Origin: Halalkalibacterium ligniniphilum
Lineage (GTDB): Bacteria > Bacillota > Bacilli > Bacillales > Bacillaceae_D
Assembly (NCBI RefSeq): GCF_000334155.1
Contig: NZ_ANNK01000158.1
Coordinates: forward strand, 1-40,389
Reading direction: 5' to 3'
Length of the DNA: 40,389 nt
The notes below the pieces were generated by a model. That model saw nothing but the letters and a program-made list of their open reading frames with translations, made no database searches and was not told the DNA's origin. Of this stretch, positions 8,308-15,955 are shown piece after piece. Every line of letters starts with the position of its first letter. The stretch's first letter is position 1. The position numbers were made by a program, and so were the translations under genes.

Positions 8308-8336
8308 TTGGACATTTGGTAGCGCTTTATTATAAA
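8308..8336 (+). promoter_or_regulatory. Promoter of the mannitol operon with cre-like site
   Basis: A -35 TTGGAC (8308-8313), a 17-bp spacer and a -10 TATAAA (8331-8336) form a sigma-A promoter. Inside the spacer, TGGTAGCGCTTTAT (8317-8330) matches 11 of 14 positions of the CcpA cre consensus, so glucose repression is plausible. Together with the dyad at 8262-8287 this is the arrangement expected for an MtlR-activated, CcpA-repressed operon. Confidence 0.65.
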
Positions 8337-8389
8337 TTCAGTACGACATTAAGAACAATAATCATTTTTCAAAAAGGGGGGTCTTTACG

Positions 8390-9802
8390 ATGTCTCAACA
8401 AGGAAGTATTCGAACAAAGGTACAGAAGTTTGGGAGTTTCTTAAGCGGCATGATTATGCCGAATATTGGTGCATTTATTGCATGGGGTCTTATTACAGCG
8501 TTATTTATACCAACAGGTTGGACGCCAAATGAAAAGCTAGCAGAGCTAGTCGGTCCAATGATCACATATCTATTACCATTATTAATTGGTTATACAGGTG
8601 GTAAAATGGTTTATGACGTTCGTGGTGGTGTAGTTGGTGCTACTGCTACCATGGGGGTCATTATCGGTGCTGATATTCCGATGTTTATTGGTGCAATGAT
8701 TATGGGACCACTGGGTGGTTACCTCATCAAAAAGACAGACAAATTGTTTGAAGGAAAGGTCCGCCAAGGGTTTGAAATGCTCGTCAATAACTTTACAGCT
8801 GGGATTTTAGCAGCAATTTTAACGATTATTGCTTACTTAGGTGTAGGACCAGTTGTTGTTGGCTTGAGCAGTGTGTTAGCTTCAGGTGTGGATGCTATCA
8901 TTGGATTAGGGCTATTACCTTTGGTTAGCTTGTTTATTGAGCCAGCGAAGGTCTTATTTTTAAACAATGCAATTAACCACGGGATTTTAAGTCCGATCGG
9001 GATTGAGCAAGCTGCGTCAACTGGGAAGTCAATTCTCTTCTTACTTGAAACGAATCCAGGACCTGGTTTAGGGATCTTGCTTGCGTTTATGTTCTTCGGA
9101 CGTGGCATGGCAAAACAATCGGCTCCGGGCGCGGCGATTATTCATTTTGCCGGCGGGATTCATGAGATTTATTTTCCGTACATTCTAATGAAGCCTGCAC
9201 TGATTATCGCTGCAATTGCAGGAGGTATGAGTGGTGTGTTCACCTTCACTCTCTTTAATGCAGGGCTAGTGGCGGTTCCGTCACCTGGAAGTATCTTTGC
9301 TTTGTTGGCGATGACACCACGTGGAGGATACATCGGTGTGCTCGCAGGTGTCCTTGTGGCAACGGCTGTTTCCTTTGTGATTGCTTCATTTATTTTACGA
9401 ACAAGTAAAACAGAAGATGAAGACCTTTCTGATGCTGCTACAAAAATGGAAGAAATGAAGGGGAAAAAGAGCAGTGTGACAGGCTCCTTCAAGCAACAAG
9501 AAATAGAAACACAAGTGAAAAAAGAAAATGTCCAAAAAATTGTTTTTGCTTGTGATGCAGGAATGGGCTCAAGTGCAATGGGTGCGTCCATTCTTCGGGA
9601 CAAGGTGAAAAAAGCCGGACTTGACATTGAAGTAACGAATACGGCAATTAACAATTTGCCAGATGATGTGGATATCGTTATTACACATAAAGACTTGACG
9701 GATCGTGCAAAAGCAAAACAGCCGAATGCCGAGCATATTTCAGTGGAAAATTTCTTGAATAGTCCTAAATATACCGAGCTATTAGAACGGCTGCAAAAGT
9801 AA
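8390..9802 (+). CDS. mtlA: PTS mannitol transporter, EIICB component
   Basis: Membrane permease that takes up mannitol and phosphorylates it to mannitol 1-phosphate. Of 470 residues, about 1-340 form the EIIC domain with multiple membrane segments and the substrate-site segment NNAINHGILSPIG. A charged linker (about 342-380) leads to a cytosolic EIIB domain with the phosphorylated cysteine C388 in FACDAGMGSS. The EIIA domain found in the E. coli protein is absent and is supplied by mtlF. A strong GGGGGG precedes the ATG. It is the first gene of mtlA-mtlR-mtlF-mtlD. Confidence 0.96.
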   Translation: MSQQGSIRTKVQKFGSFLSGMIMPNIGAFIAWGLITALFIPTGWTPNEKLAELVGPMITYLLPLLIGYTGGKMVYDVRGGVVGATATMGVIIGADIPMFIGAMIMGPLGGYLIKKTDKLFEGKVRQGFEMLVNNFTAGILAAILTIIAYLGVGPVVVGLSSVLASGVDAIIGLGLLPLVSLFIEPAKVLFLNNAINHGILSPIGIEQAASTGKSILFLLETNPGPGLGILLAFMFFGRGMAKQSAPGAAIIHFAGGIHEIYFPYILMKPALIIAAIAGGMSGVFTFTLFNAGLVAVPSPGSIFALLAMTPRGGYIGVLAGVLVATAVSFVIASFILRTSKTEDEDLSDAATKMEEMKGKKSSVTGSFKQQEIETQVKKENVQKIVFACDAGMGSSAMGASILRDKVKKAGLDIEVTNTAINNLPDDVDIVITHKDLTDRAKAKQPNAEHISVENFLNSPKYTELLERLQK

Positions 9803-9827
9803 ACTTTAGGGCGAGGAGGATAGGGCC

Positions 9828-11930
9828 ATGTACATTTCTGCTCGAGAACGTAACATTTTGCAGTTTTTGTTAAAAGAGAAACAAGGTACGACGATCCAAA
9901 AGATTGCGGATGAACTCGACGTTAGTACACGGACTATTCAACGAGACCTTAAAGGGATTGAAGACATACTTAAGGAATATAAGTTGTCTTTAGCAAAGCA
10001 GTCTGGCGTTGGACTGTTGATTCAAGGAGGGCAGGAAGGAATTGAGCAACTTCAACAATTTCTTCAGTCTCTTCAGCACGAGGAATATACACCAGAGGAG
10101 CGACAAATGTTGCTCCTTGCTGTGTTGTTGCGTCACCGGGCACCTGTAAAGCTATTTGCCCTTGCCGATGAGTTGAATGTAACGGTAGCAACAGTTAGCA
10201 ATGACTTAACGAAGGTGGAAGCCTGGCTTGAAGCATTTGAGCTTGGCCTTGTTCGAAAACGAGGGTATGGGGTTGAAATTAAAGGGGAAGAAAAAAATAT
10301 TCGTCGTGCTATGAGTCGGCTGATTACTGAACATTTAAGCGAGGAACGTTTTTATCGGGTGTTAACAAATCAGACAGCATCTGAGATGACGACAGACTTC
10401 ATTTCTGAACGGCTATTGCATCTTATGGATTTAAAAACGGTCAGACATGTTCAACAAGCAGTGGAAGCAATTCGAAGGCGAACACCGGAACAGATGGCAG
10501 ATAGCTCTTACATTGGGCTTATTGTCCATGTCGCTCTTGCCATTGAACGAATTCGTCATGATGAGAACATTGAAATCGATCCCCACTATTTGGAGACGCT
10601 GCGTACACATAAAGAATATGACGTTGCTCGTCGCCTTGCAAAGCAATTAGAGCACACACTCGATGTGGACATTCCTGATGCTGAGGTTGGATATATGACG
10701 ATGCACTTGCTCGGAGCCAAGCTCAGATTTGAAAGAGAATCCCTTTTAGAGGAGTCAAACTTTCAAATGGCCATAAGGGTAAAGCAGTTGATCGAGGGGG
10801 TAGAGGCAAGTCTTGGACTAACGTTTCAGGATGAATCTCTTTTTCATGGGCTGCTTGCACATGTAAAGCCTGCGATGTACCGAATCAGGGAGCAGATGAA
10901 AATCTATAATCCCCTTTTAGATAAAATTAAAGAGGATTATGAAGACCTCTTTAGGCAAGTACAAGGCCTTGCCCAGCAGGTGTTTGAACCGCTCCACATT
11001 CCTGATGAAGAGGTTGGCTTTCTTGTCATGCATTTTGGCTCGGCTCTTGAAAGGAAGAAGCGGCAGCTCCCGCTAAAAGCACTGGTGGTTTGTTCAAGCG
11101 GAATTGGTTCTTCCAAATTGCTTGCAAGTCGATTAGAAAAGGAGTTTCCTGAAATTACAACGATTGAAAATGCGTCTCTATTTGAACTGGAAGAAAAAAA
11201 TATTGAGTCATTCGATCTGTTGATTTCAACCATACCTTTACAAAATGTCGAGCGATATTTTCTTGTTAAACCGTTTTTATCGAAACAAGAGGTAGCGCGC
11301 ATTCGTGACTTTATTGATCGCTATCATCAGGAACAGTCCAACGTTGAAAAGAAAATCAACGTCAAACGAGAGATAAGAAAAGGGCATAGTACCAATGCAG
11401 GAATCTTTAAGAAAATCGCAGATGTGAGCTATGACATGGAGTTGATTCTTTCAGCTTTTCAGATTCGCTTAATTGAGAAATATCTCTCATTTGAGGAGGG
11501 GTTGGCTGAAATTTGTGAAGGGTTTGAAAAAGAAGGTTATATTACGAATGCAACACTTGTTGTAGAATCCCTTTTTGAACGGGAAGCTGCTGGGGGGTTA
11601 GCGATTCCGAATACATCTTTGGCTCTTTTTCATACCCGGAGCGATGAAATTAAAAAGCCGCTTTTTACAATCTACGAGCTAGAAACCCCTGTCATTCGTA
11701 AAGGGATGGACGGTGAGAAAATCCTTGTAAAGCGAATCTTACTGATGCTTGCTCCCCTAAAAATCGAGGAGCATCAGCTTGCATTTTTAAGTTATGTAAG
11801 TGCACTTGTAATTGATAGTGAAGCCCACACGCGAATTTTTGAACAAGGGACAGAGGAAGAGGTAGGCTCGTTATTAAGTGAGGCTTGTCACATCTATTTA
11901 CTTTCAATCATAAACAAAGGAGAGAATTAA
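9828..11930 (+). CDS. mtlR: Mannitol operon transcriptional activator MtlR
   Basis: PTS-regulated activator of 700 residues: DeoR-type helix-turn-helix (about 1-60), a second helical DNA-binding-like domain, two PRD domains (about 200-410), a GatB-like EIIB domain (about 415-500) and an EIIA(Mtl)-like domain (about 550-695). The residues that regulate B. subtilis MtlR all have counterparts three positions later: H345 and H402 in PRD2, C422 in EIIB and H602 in the EIIA-like domain. Phosphorylation by HPr or by the mannitol EIICB/EIIA should set its activity. It lies 25 bp after mtlA with a GAGGAGG site. In B. subtilis mtlR is separate from mtlAFD; here it is inside the operon between mtlA and mtlF, an arrangement also known in Geobacillus. 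Confidence 0.95.
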   Translation: MYISARERNILQFLLKEKQGTTIQKIADELDVSTRTIQRDLKGIEDILKEYKLSLAKQSGVGLLIQGGQEGIEQLQQFLQSLQHEEYTPEERQMLLLAVLLRHRAPVKLFALADELNVTVATVSNDLTKVEAWLEAFELGLVRKRGYGVEIKGEEKNIRRAMSRLITEHLSEERFYRVLTNQTASEMTTDFISERLLHLMDLKTVRHVQQAVEAIRRRTPEQMADSSYIGLIVHVALAIERIRHDENIEIDPHYLETLRTHKEYDVARRLAKQLEHTLDVDIPDAEVGYMTMHLLGAKLRFERESLLEESNFQMAIRVKQLIEGVEASLGLTFQDESLFHGLLAHVKPAMYRIREQMKIYNPLLDKIKEDYEDLFRQVQGLAQQVFEPLHIPDEEVGFLVMHFGSALERKKRQLPLKALVVCSSGIGSSKLLASRLEKEFPEITTIENASLFELEEKNIESFDLLISTIPLQNVERYFLVKPFLSKQEVARIRDFIDRYHQEQSNVEKKINVKREIRKGHSTNAGIFKKIADVSYDMELILSAFQIRLIEKYLSFEEGLAEICEGFEKEGYITNATLVVESLFEREAAGGLAIPNTSLALFHTRSDEIKKPLFTIYELETPVIRKGMDGEKILVKRILLMLAPLKIEEHQLAFLSYVSALVIDSEAHTRIFEQGTEEEVGSLLSEACHIYLLSIINKGEN

Positions 11931-11931
11931 A

Positions 11932-12369
11932 ATGAGTACAGAAATTTTAAAGGAAAGCAATATTAATGTAGCAGGGAAAGCTACAACGAAAGAGGAAGCG
12001 ATTCGTGAGGCTGGTCAAATTTTAGTTGATAAAGGATATGTTGAAGAAGTTTATATAGAAAAAATGCTAGAACGTGAACAATTAACGTCAACTTTTATGG
12101 GAAATATGCTTGCGATTCCTCATGGAACAGAGGATGCAAAAGAAAATGTGAAGTCTTCTGGTATTTCGGTTACACTTTACCCTCAGGCAATTAACTGGGA
12201 CGGAAATGACGTACGATTAGTTATCGGTATCGCAGGGAAAGGAAACGAGCATTTGGAGATCCTTTCGAAAATTGCCATTGCTTGCTCGGAAGAAGAGAAT
12301 GTTCGAACACTGCTAAATGCGTCATCAGCACAGGAAGTGCTTGCATTTTTCTCAGAGGTGAATAGTTAA
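11932..12369 (+). CDS. mtlF: PTS mannitol EIIA component
   Basis: Cytosolic phosphocarrier of 145 residues that passes phosphate from HPr to the EIIB domain of MtlA. The phosphorylated histidine is H64 in AIPHGT. It starts one base after the mtlR stop, with AAAGGAGAG upstream inside mtlR, and its stop overlaps the mtlD start by one base, so it is translationally coupled on both sides. Confidence 0.96.
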   Translation: MSTEILKESNINVAGKATTKEEAIREAGQILVDKGYVEEVYIEKMLEREQLTSTFMGNMLAIPHGTEDAKENVKSSGISVTLYPQAINWDGNDVRLVIGIAGKGNEHLEILSKIAIACSEEENVRTLLNASSAQEVLAFFSEVNS

Positions 12370-13511
12370 TGAAAGCTGTTCATTTCGGAGCAGGGAACAT
12401 TGGACGAGGGTTTATCGGCGCTCTGTTACATCAAGCTGGCTATGAGGTCGTTTTTATCGATGTAAACAAAGCGGTGATTGATGAATTAAATAAGCGTAAC
12501 GCTTATAAGGTTCAGATTGCTGAACAAAACGGTGCGATTCATACGATAACGAATGTTCGTGGGATCAACAGTCAAGAGAACGAGCAGGATGTCGTAAATG
12601 AAATTGCAACAGCGGATCTTGTGACAACAGCAGTGGGACCGGCGATTCTGAAATTTGTAGCTGCACCGATTGCAAAAGGAATAAAGCAGCGAATAGCAGC
12701 AAAAAAAGTCCTAAATGTGATTGCGTGTGAAAACGCCATTGGTGCTACTTCTATCTTGAAGGAACACATTCAAGCACTAATGACGGAAAAAGAGTGGCCA
12801 CAAGTTGAAGAAATGATTGGTTTCCCAAATGCGGCGGTTGATCGCATTGTGCCAAACCAAGAAAACGAGGACATTCTTGCTGTTTCAGTTGAGCCTTTTT
12901 ATGAATGGGTTGTAGACCAGTCTGCCATAAAAGGACCTACTCCACAGATAGATGGAATTACGTATGTGAAAGACTTAATCCCCTATATTGAACGGAAGCT
13001 CTTTACGGTGAATACAGGTCACGCGATGGCCGCCTATCTCGGTTTTGTAAAAGGTGTAATGACCATTAAAGAGGCTATGGATCATGAGGAAATAGCATCT
13101 CTTGTCGAGGAAGCATTACATGAAACAAAAAAGCTACTCGTTAAGAAATACGAGTTTACAGAAGTGGAACAAGAAGCGTACATTCAAAAAATTCTTTTAC
13201 GTTATAAGAACGAATACCTGTCTGATCGTGTGGAACGGGTAGGTCGTAATCCTATTCGCAAGCTTGGATACAACGATCGTCTCATTAAGCCAGCACGCCA
13301 GTTGCTTGAGCTTGGTGTTGAACCACAGGCGTTAATTCATGGAATTGTTGCTGCTCTTTCGTTCCATGTGCCTGAAGATGAGGAGAGTGTTCGGATTCAA
13401 CATTTGCTACAAGAAAAAGGATTGCGGGATACTCTTGAGGAAATCACTGGACTCAAGCCAGGTGAAGCATTGTTCGAACGCATTACTCAGGTAAGTCAGC
13501 AAGGAATGTAA
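12369..13511 (+). CDS. mtlD: Mannitol-1-phosphate 5-dehydrogenase
   Basis: Oxidises mannitol 1-phosphate to fructose 6-phosphate with NAD, feeding glycolysis. The 380 residues match the polyol-specific long-chain dehydrogenase family: N-terminal Rossmann motif FGAGNIGRGF (residues 5-14) and the catalytic lysine region with KLFTVNTGHA. The ATG overlaps the mtlF stop (TAATG). Confidence 0.96.
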   Translation: MKAVHFGAGNIGRGFIGALLHQAGYEVVFIDVNKAVIDELNKRNAYKVQIAEQNGAIHTITNVRGINSQENEQDVVNEIATADLVTTAVGPAILKFVAAPIAKGIKQRIAAKKVLNVIACENAIGATSILKEHIQALMTEKEWPQVEEMIGFPNAAVDRIVPNQENEDILAVSVEPFYEWVVDQSAIKGPTPQIDGITYVKDLIPYIERKLFTVNTGHAMAAYLGFVKGVMTIKEAMDHEEIASLVEEALHETKKLLVKKYEFTEVEQEAYIQKILLRYKNEYLSDRVERVGRNPIRKLGYNDRLIKPARQLLELGVEPQALIHGIVAALSFHVPEDEESVRIQHLLQEKGLRDTLEEITGLKPGEALFERITQVSQQGM

Positions 13512-13585
13512 AGGCGAGAAGGGCTGGCTCGTTAAATGTCGTTGATGCATGTCGAGCGAATGAACGTTTATAAGGAGAGGGTCAC

Positions 13586-14248
13586 ATGAAGGGGATTATT
13601 TTTGATTTTGACGGACTCATTCTTGATACGGAAACACCGTGGTATGATGCATACAAACACGTATACAAAGCTCACGGTCATGAATTACCGCTCCCAATTT
13701 ATGCGAAGACGATTGGAACGACGCTTGATGCTTTTCATCCATTTCGCTATTTAGAAGAAATTTCAGGTCGGAAGCTTAATGATCACGAATTAACGAAACA
13801 AATTACTCAACATCATGCCAGTTCCATGGAGAAAATGGACCTTCGTCCAGGGGTACGGAAGTATCTTCAAGATGCAAAATCAGAGGGCTTGAAGGTTGGC
13901 CTTGCTTCAAGCTCTGAACGGAAGTGGATCGATCGTTGGCTATCTAAGTATCAGCTTCACAGCTTTTTCGATACGATTTGGACAAGCGACGAGGTAATGA
14001 ATGTGAAGCCAGATCCTGAGCTTTATGAAAAAGCGCAGCACGCACTTGGCTTAAATAAAGAGGACGTTGTCGTTTTTGAAGACTCATTAAACGGATTAAT
14101 TGCAGCAAAACGAGCTGGATTGACCTGTGTGATTGTTCCGAATCCTGTTACCGCTCATCTTCCCTTTGAAGAGCATGATTACCAGCTATCTTCAATGGAA
14201 GAAATCCCATTAATTAATTTGCTTCAAAAACTTAAGAAAAAATTATGA
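13586..14248 (+). CDS. HAD-family phosphatase, YhcW-like
   Basis: Soluble haloacid-dehalogenase-type hydrolase of 220 residues, subfamily of beta-phosphoglucomutase-like phosphatases and close in length and sequence to B. subtilis YhcW. The nucleophile motif FDFDG has D7 and D9. The other motifs are the SSS of LASSSE, the lysine of NVKPDPELY and the acidic motif EDSLNG. The cap domain is small and helical (about 16-85). It is 74 bp after mtlD with GGAGAGG upstream and no terminator between, so it is probably the last gene of the mannitol operon. A role as a sugar- or polyol-phosphate phosphatase relieving phosphate stress is inference. Confidence 0.85.
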   Translation: MKGIIFDFDGLILDTETPWYDAYKHVYKAHGHELPLPIYAKTIGTTLDAFHPFRYLEEISGRKLNDHELTKQITQHHASSMEKMDLRPGVRKYLQDAKSEGLKVGLASSSERKWIDRWLSKYQLHSFFDTIWTSDEVMNVKPDPELYEKAQHALGLNKEDVVVFEDSLNGLIAAKRAGLTCVIVPNPVTAHLPFEEHDYQLSSMEEIPLINLLQKLKKKL

Positions 14249-14249
14249 G

Positions 14250-14328
14250 GCTGACTCTATATGGATCCTTACTCTCAGCGACACATCAATGGCTGTCTGA
14301 GAGAGGTTCCGAATGAGCCAGCTTTTTT
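14250..14328 (+). terminator. Long hairpin terminator of the mannitol operon
   Basis: The outer stem GCTGACTC (14250-14257)/GAGCCAGC (14315-14322) has one mismatch and is followed directly by six T. Inside are GGATCC/GGTTCC and the strong CTCTCAG (14272-14278)/CTGAGAG (14297-14303). The structure starts two bases after the phosphatase stop. The outer hairpin is unusually large for a simple terminator. Confidence 0.6.
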
Positions 14329-14479
14329 ACGTTCATTTGCTAACAACATTAGTATGATTGTTTTAAACGCATTAATTTGTACTCGGAATTCTATTACCTT
14401 TATTAGTGAAACAGAGGTAACGTCTCCCTTTGTACAGTATGTGATCTATAAGGTGTTCTGATAACAAAAAATGCACAAT

Positions 14480-14516
14480 TAAAAAAGGAGGACAGCCTTT
14501 CAAAAAAGCTGTCCAT
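14480..14516 (-). terminator. Terminator of the small gene at 14545
   Basis: Stem GGACAGC (14490-14496)/GCTGTCC (14508-14514), followed on the leftward transcript by TCCTTTTTT. It lies about 30 bp after the stop of the minus-strand gene. Confidence 0.75.
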
Positions 14517-14544
14517 CGTATTTCGCGATATCACCGTAAACATG

Positions 14545-14781
14545 TTAGCCAACAGGATTTCGCATCTGGTTAAAGGCTTTCTGGATGGGCTGCATAATCG
14601 AGTTCGTGGCACCATTCATATTTCGGCCTCTGATCATGCGATAAGCAGCTGCACCCAGTCCTAACCCAAGAACGGACATCATCATGCCATTTCGGTTACT
14701 TCGACGTCTAAAGCCAAGCATGTTCATCAACGGCAGATTTCGATTCCTTCTTAGAAATGAGGAAGTTAACCAATTCATCAT
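14545..14781 (-). CDS. Small basic protein with a glycine/alanine-rich hydrophobic segment
   Basis: A 78-residue protein, rich in Met, Asn and Arg, with an Arg-rich stretch (RRRSNRNG) followed by a short hydrophobic segment VLGLGLGAAAY. The layout is reminiscent of small DUF3918/YrzQ-like Bacillus proteins, but I am not sure of the family. ATG 14781 is chosen because AAAGGGGG lies seven bases upstream; the frame extends to 14829 without a ribosome site. It has its own terminator and a perfect dyad in its upstream region (14805-14831). Function unknown. Confidence 0.65.
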   Translation of the reverse strand: MMNWLTSSFLRRNRNLPLMNMLGFRRRSNRNGMMMSVLGLGLGAAAYRMIRGRNMNGATNSIMQPIQKAFNQMRNPVG

Positions 14782-14804
14782 GGTGGAGCCCCCTTTGTTT
14801 GTTC

Positions 14805-14831
14805 GCTTGAAGCATAAATACTGCTTCAAGC
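14805..14831. repeat. Perfect 10-bp inverted repeat upstream of the small gene
   Basis: GCTTGAAGCA (14805-14814) and TGCTTCAAGC (14822-14831) are exact reverse complements around a 7-bp AT-rich loop. It sits 24 bp before the start codon of the minus-strand small gene, so it is either a leader hairpin or an operator. There is no U-tract on either side. Confidence 0.6.
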
Positions 14832-14895
14832 ATTATTTATGATCGGTCATCCCTGTGATTAATATGCAAGGATATGCTTGCCACAAACAGGGTAA

Positions 14896-15060
14896 AACCA
14901 ATTCTCCTACCAATCAACGCCAAGTCCTTTTATCTCTTTCTGAAAAAGGGGAAAAGGTCTTAGCTCAGCATACATGCTGGATGAAAAAAAGTTAACGGAG
15001 GTATTAAATAAATTTGAGCAGGGTGCATGGGAAGAGGTGGAAAGGGTGTTAAAGCGATGA
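14896..15060 (+). pseudogene. Truncated, frameshifted MarR-family regulator remnant
   Basis: The plus strand encodes the C-terminal third of a MarR-type regulator: a wing segment (RQVLLSLSEKGEKVLAQH) and, after a one-base frameshift in the run of seven A at 14984-14990, a C-terminal helix (LTEVLNKFEQGAWEEVERV) ending at TGA 15058-15060. The N-terminal helices and the recognition helix are missing. It directly precedes the broken DUF3147 gene, a likely former operon partner. Confidence 0.7.
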
Positions 15061-15076
15061 TGTGAGGAAGCAAAAC

Positions 15077-15419
15077 GATGCTATTTTTCCTAATTAAGGT
15101 TGTGGTTTCTGCACTAATTATTGGTCTTGTGACAGAGATTGCTCGAGTCACGCCACAATACGGAGAGCTAATTGCAGCTTTACCACTTGTTAGTCTGTAA
15201 AATATGTTTTTGGCTCTTAATTCAAGGTAGCACTGCTTCAGAAATCGCCACATTTGCTCGCGATGTCGTGGTTGGATTGCCCGCCACCATCATCCTTATG
15301 GTTGTTGTGATGGGTTATGATTTAAAAAAAGCGGATCTTATCCGCTTGCTCTTGGGGTAGGATTTATTGCTTGGTTTCTTATGATAAAGCTTCAAGATGT
15401 AGTAAAAAGCTGGATATAA
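15077..15419 (+). pseudogene. Frameshifted DUF3147-type membrane protein
   Basis: An ATG at 15077 opens a hydrophobic frame (FLIKVVVSALIIGLVTEIAR) that stops at TAA after about 40 codons (15197-15199). The homologous reading continues in another frame through FWLLIQG and GLPATIILMVVVMGY to 15360, and then in a third frame (GFIAWFLMIKL) to TAA 15417-15419. The pieces together give the length and three-to-four-helix layout of DUF3147 proteins, small membrane proteins often found in pairs. At least two frameshifts make it non-functional unless the sequence contains errors. Confidence 0.7.
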
Positions 15420-15459
15420 GAAATCGTTTAGCTTTCATATTGGAGCCGCTTAATAAATT

Positions 15460-15486
15460 TAAAAAAGCTAGCTCCTGTTAGCTTTG
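15460..15486 (-). terminator. Terminator of the HxlR regulator gene
   Basis: Stem AAAGCTA (15464-15470)/TAGCTTT (15479-15485), followed on the leftward transcript by a U run. It begins just after the regulator's stop codon. Confidence 0.65.
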
Positions 15487-15491
15487 CATTG

Positions 15492-15800
15492 TTACATCCA
15501 AGTTTCTCCCCAAGTCTGTATTGATTCGATAACCGGTTCTAGAGCTTTTCCTTTTTCTGTTAAGGTATACTCAATTCGGACCGGTTTTTCAGGGTATACC
15601 GTCCGTGACACAATGTCTAGCTGTTCAAGCTCCCTCATTCGTTCCGTTAATATCCGGTCGCTCATTTCTGGAATTTGTGCCTTTATGTCTTTAAACCGTT
15701 TAGGGCCTGCTAACAACACGCGAATGATTAACCCTGTCCACTTTTTTCCTAACAGCTCAGCTGCAGCTTCGTATTTAGGGCACATTGTATTGTAGTCCAT
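15492..15800 (-). CDS. HxlR-family regulator, YodB/CatR-like quinone sensor
   Basis: Winged-helix dimeric repressor of 102 residues. It starts MDYNTMCPKYE, giving one cysteine, C7, at the position of the redox-sensing Cys of B. subtilis CatR (C7) and YodB (C6), and GLIIRVLLAGPKRF matches the YodB helix. There is no second cysteine, so CatR-like sensing by intersubunit disulphide or thiol alkylation is expected. ATG 15800 has GAGGTG six bases upstream; the longer in-frame start at 15872 lacks a site. It is divergent from wrbA, with an operator-like dyad at 15920-15935. Specificity for quinones or diamide is inference from the cysteine and the neighbour. Confidence 0.85.
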   Translation of the reverse strand: MDYNTMCPKYEAAAELLGKKWTGLIIRVLLAGPKRFKDIKAQIPEMSDRILTERMRELEQLDIVSRTVYPEKPVRIEYTLTEKGKALEPVIESIQTWGETWM

Positions 15801-15879
15801 ATTGTTCACCTCAATTATGTTTAGTTTACCACAAGATTGAGGTATAGATAAGTGGCACATCTTATTTAACAAAAGTTAC

Positions 15880-15935
15880 TTGACAATAACAAGTGGCTTT
15901 TTTAATATAGATTATATAGTTACTAAAAAAAGTAA
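15880..15935 (+). promoter_or_regulatory. wrbA promoter and HxlR operator-like dyad
   Basis: TTGACA (15880-15885), 17 bp, then TAATAT (15903-15908). Just downstream TTACT (15920-15924) and AGTAA (15931-15935) form a dyad with a 6-bp spacer, overlapping the expected transcription start. YodB and CatR operators in B. subtilis carry similar TACT...AGTA half sites, so this is the probable binding site of the divergent regulator. Confidence 0.6.
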
Positions 15936-15955
15936 GTAAAAGGAGTGTTTCAAGA

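Noticed and set aside
14261-14461. Open frame of 66 codons after the HAD phosphatase
   Set aside because: It overlaps the operon terminator hairpin, has no ribosome site and an implausible composition.
14960-15253. Minus-strand open frame of 97 codons
   Set aside because: It lies antisense to the MarR and DUF3147 remnants, whose plus-strand translations resemble known families.
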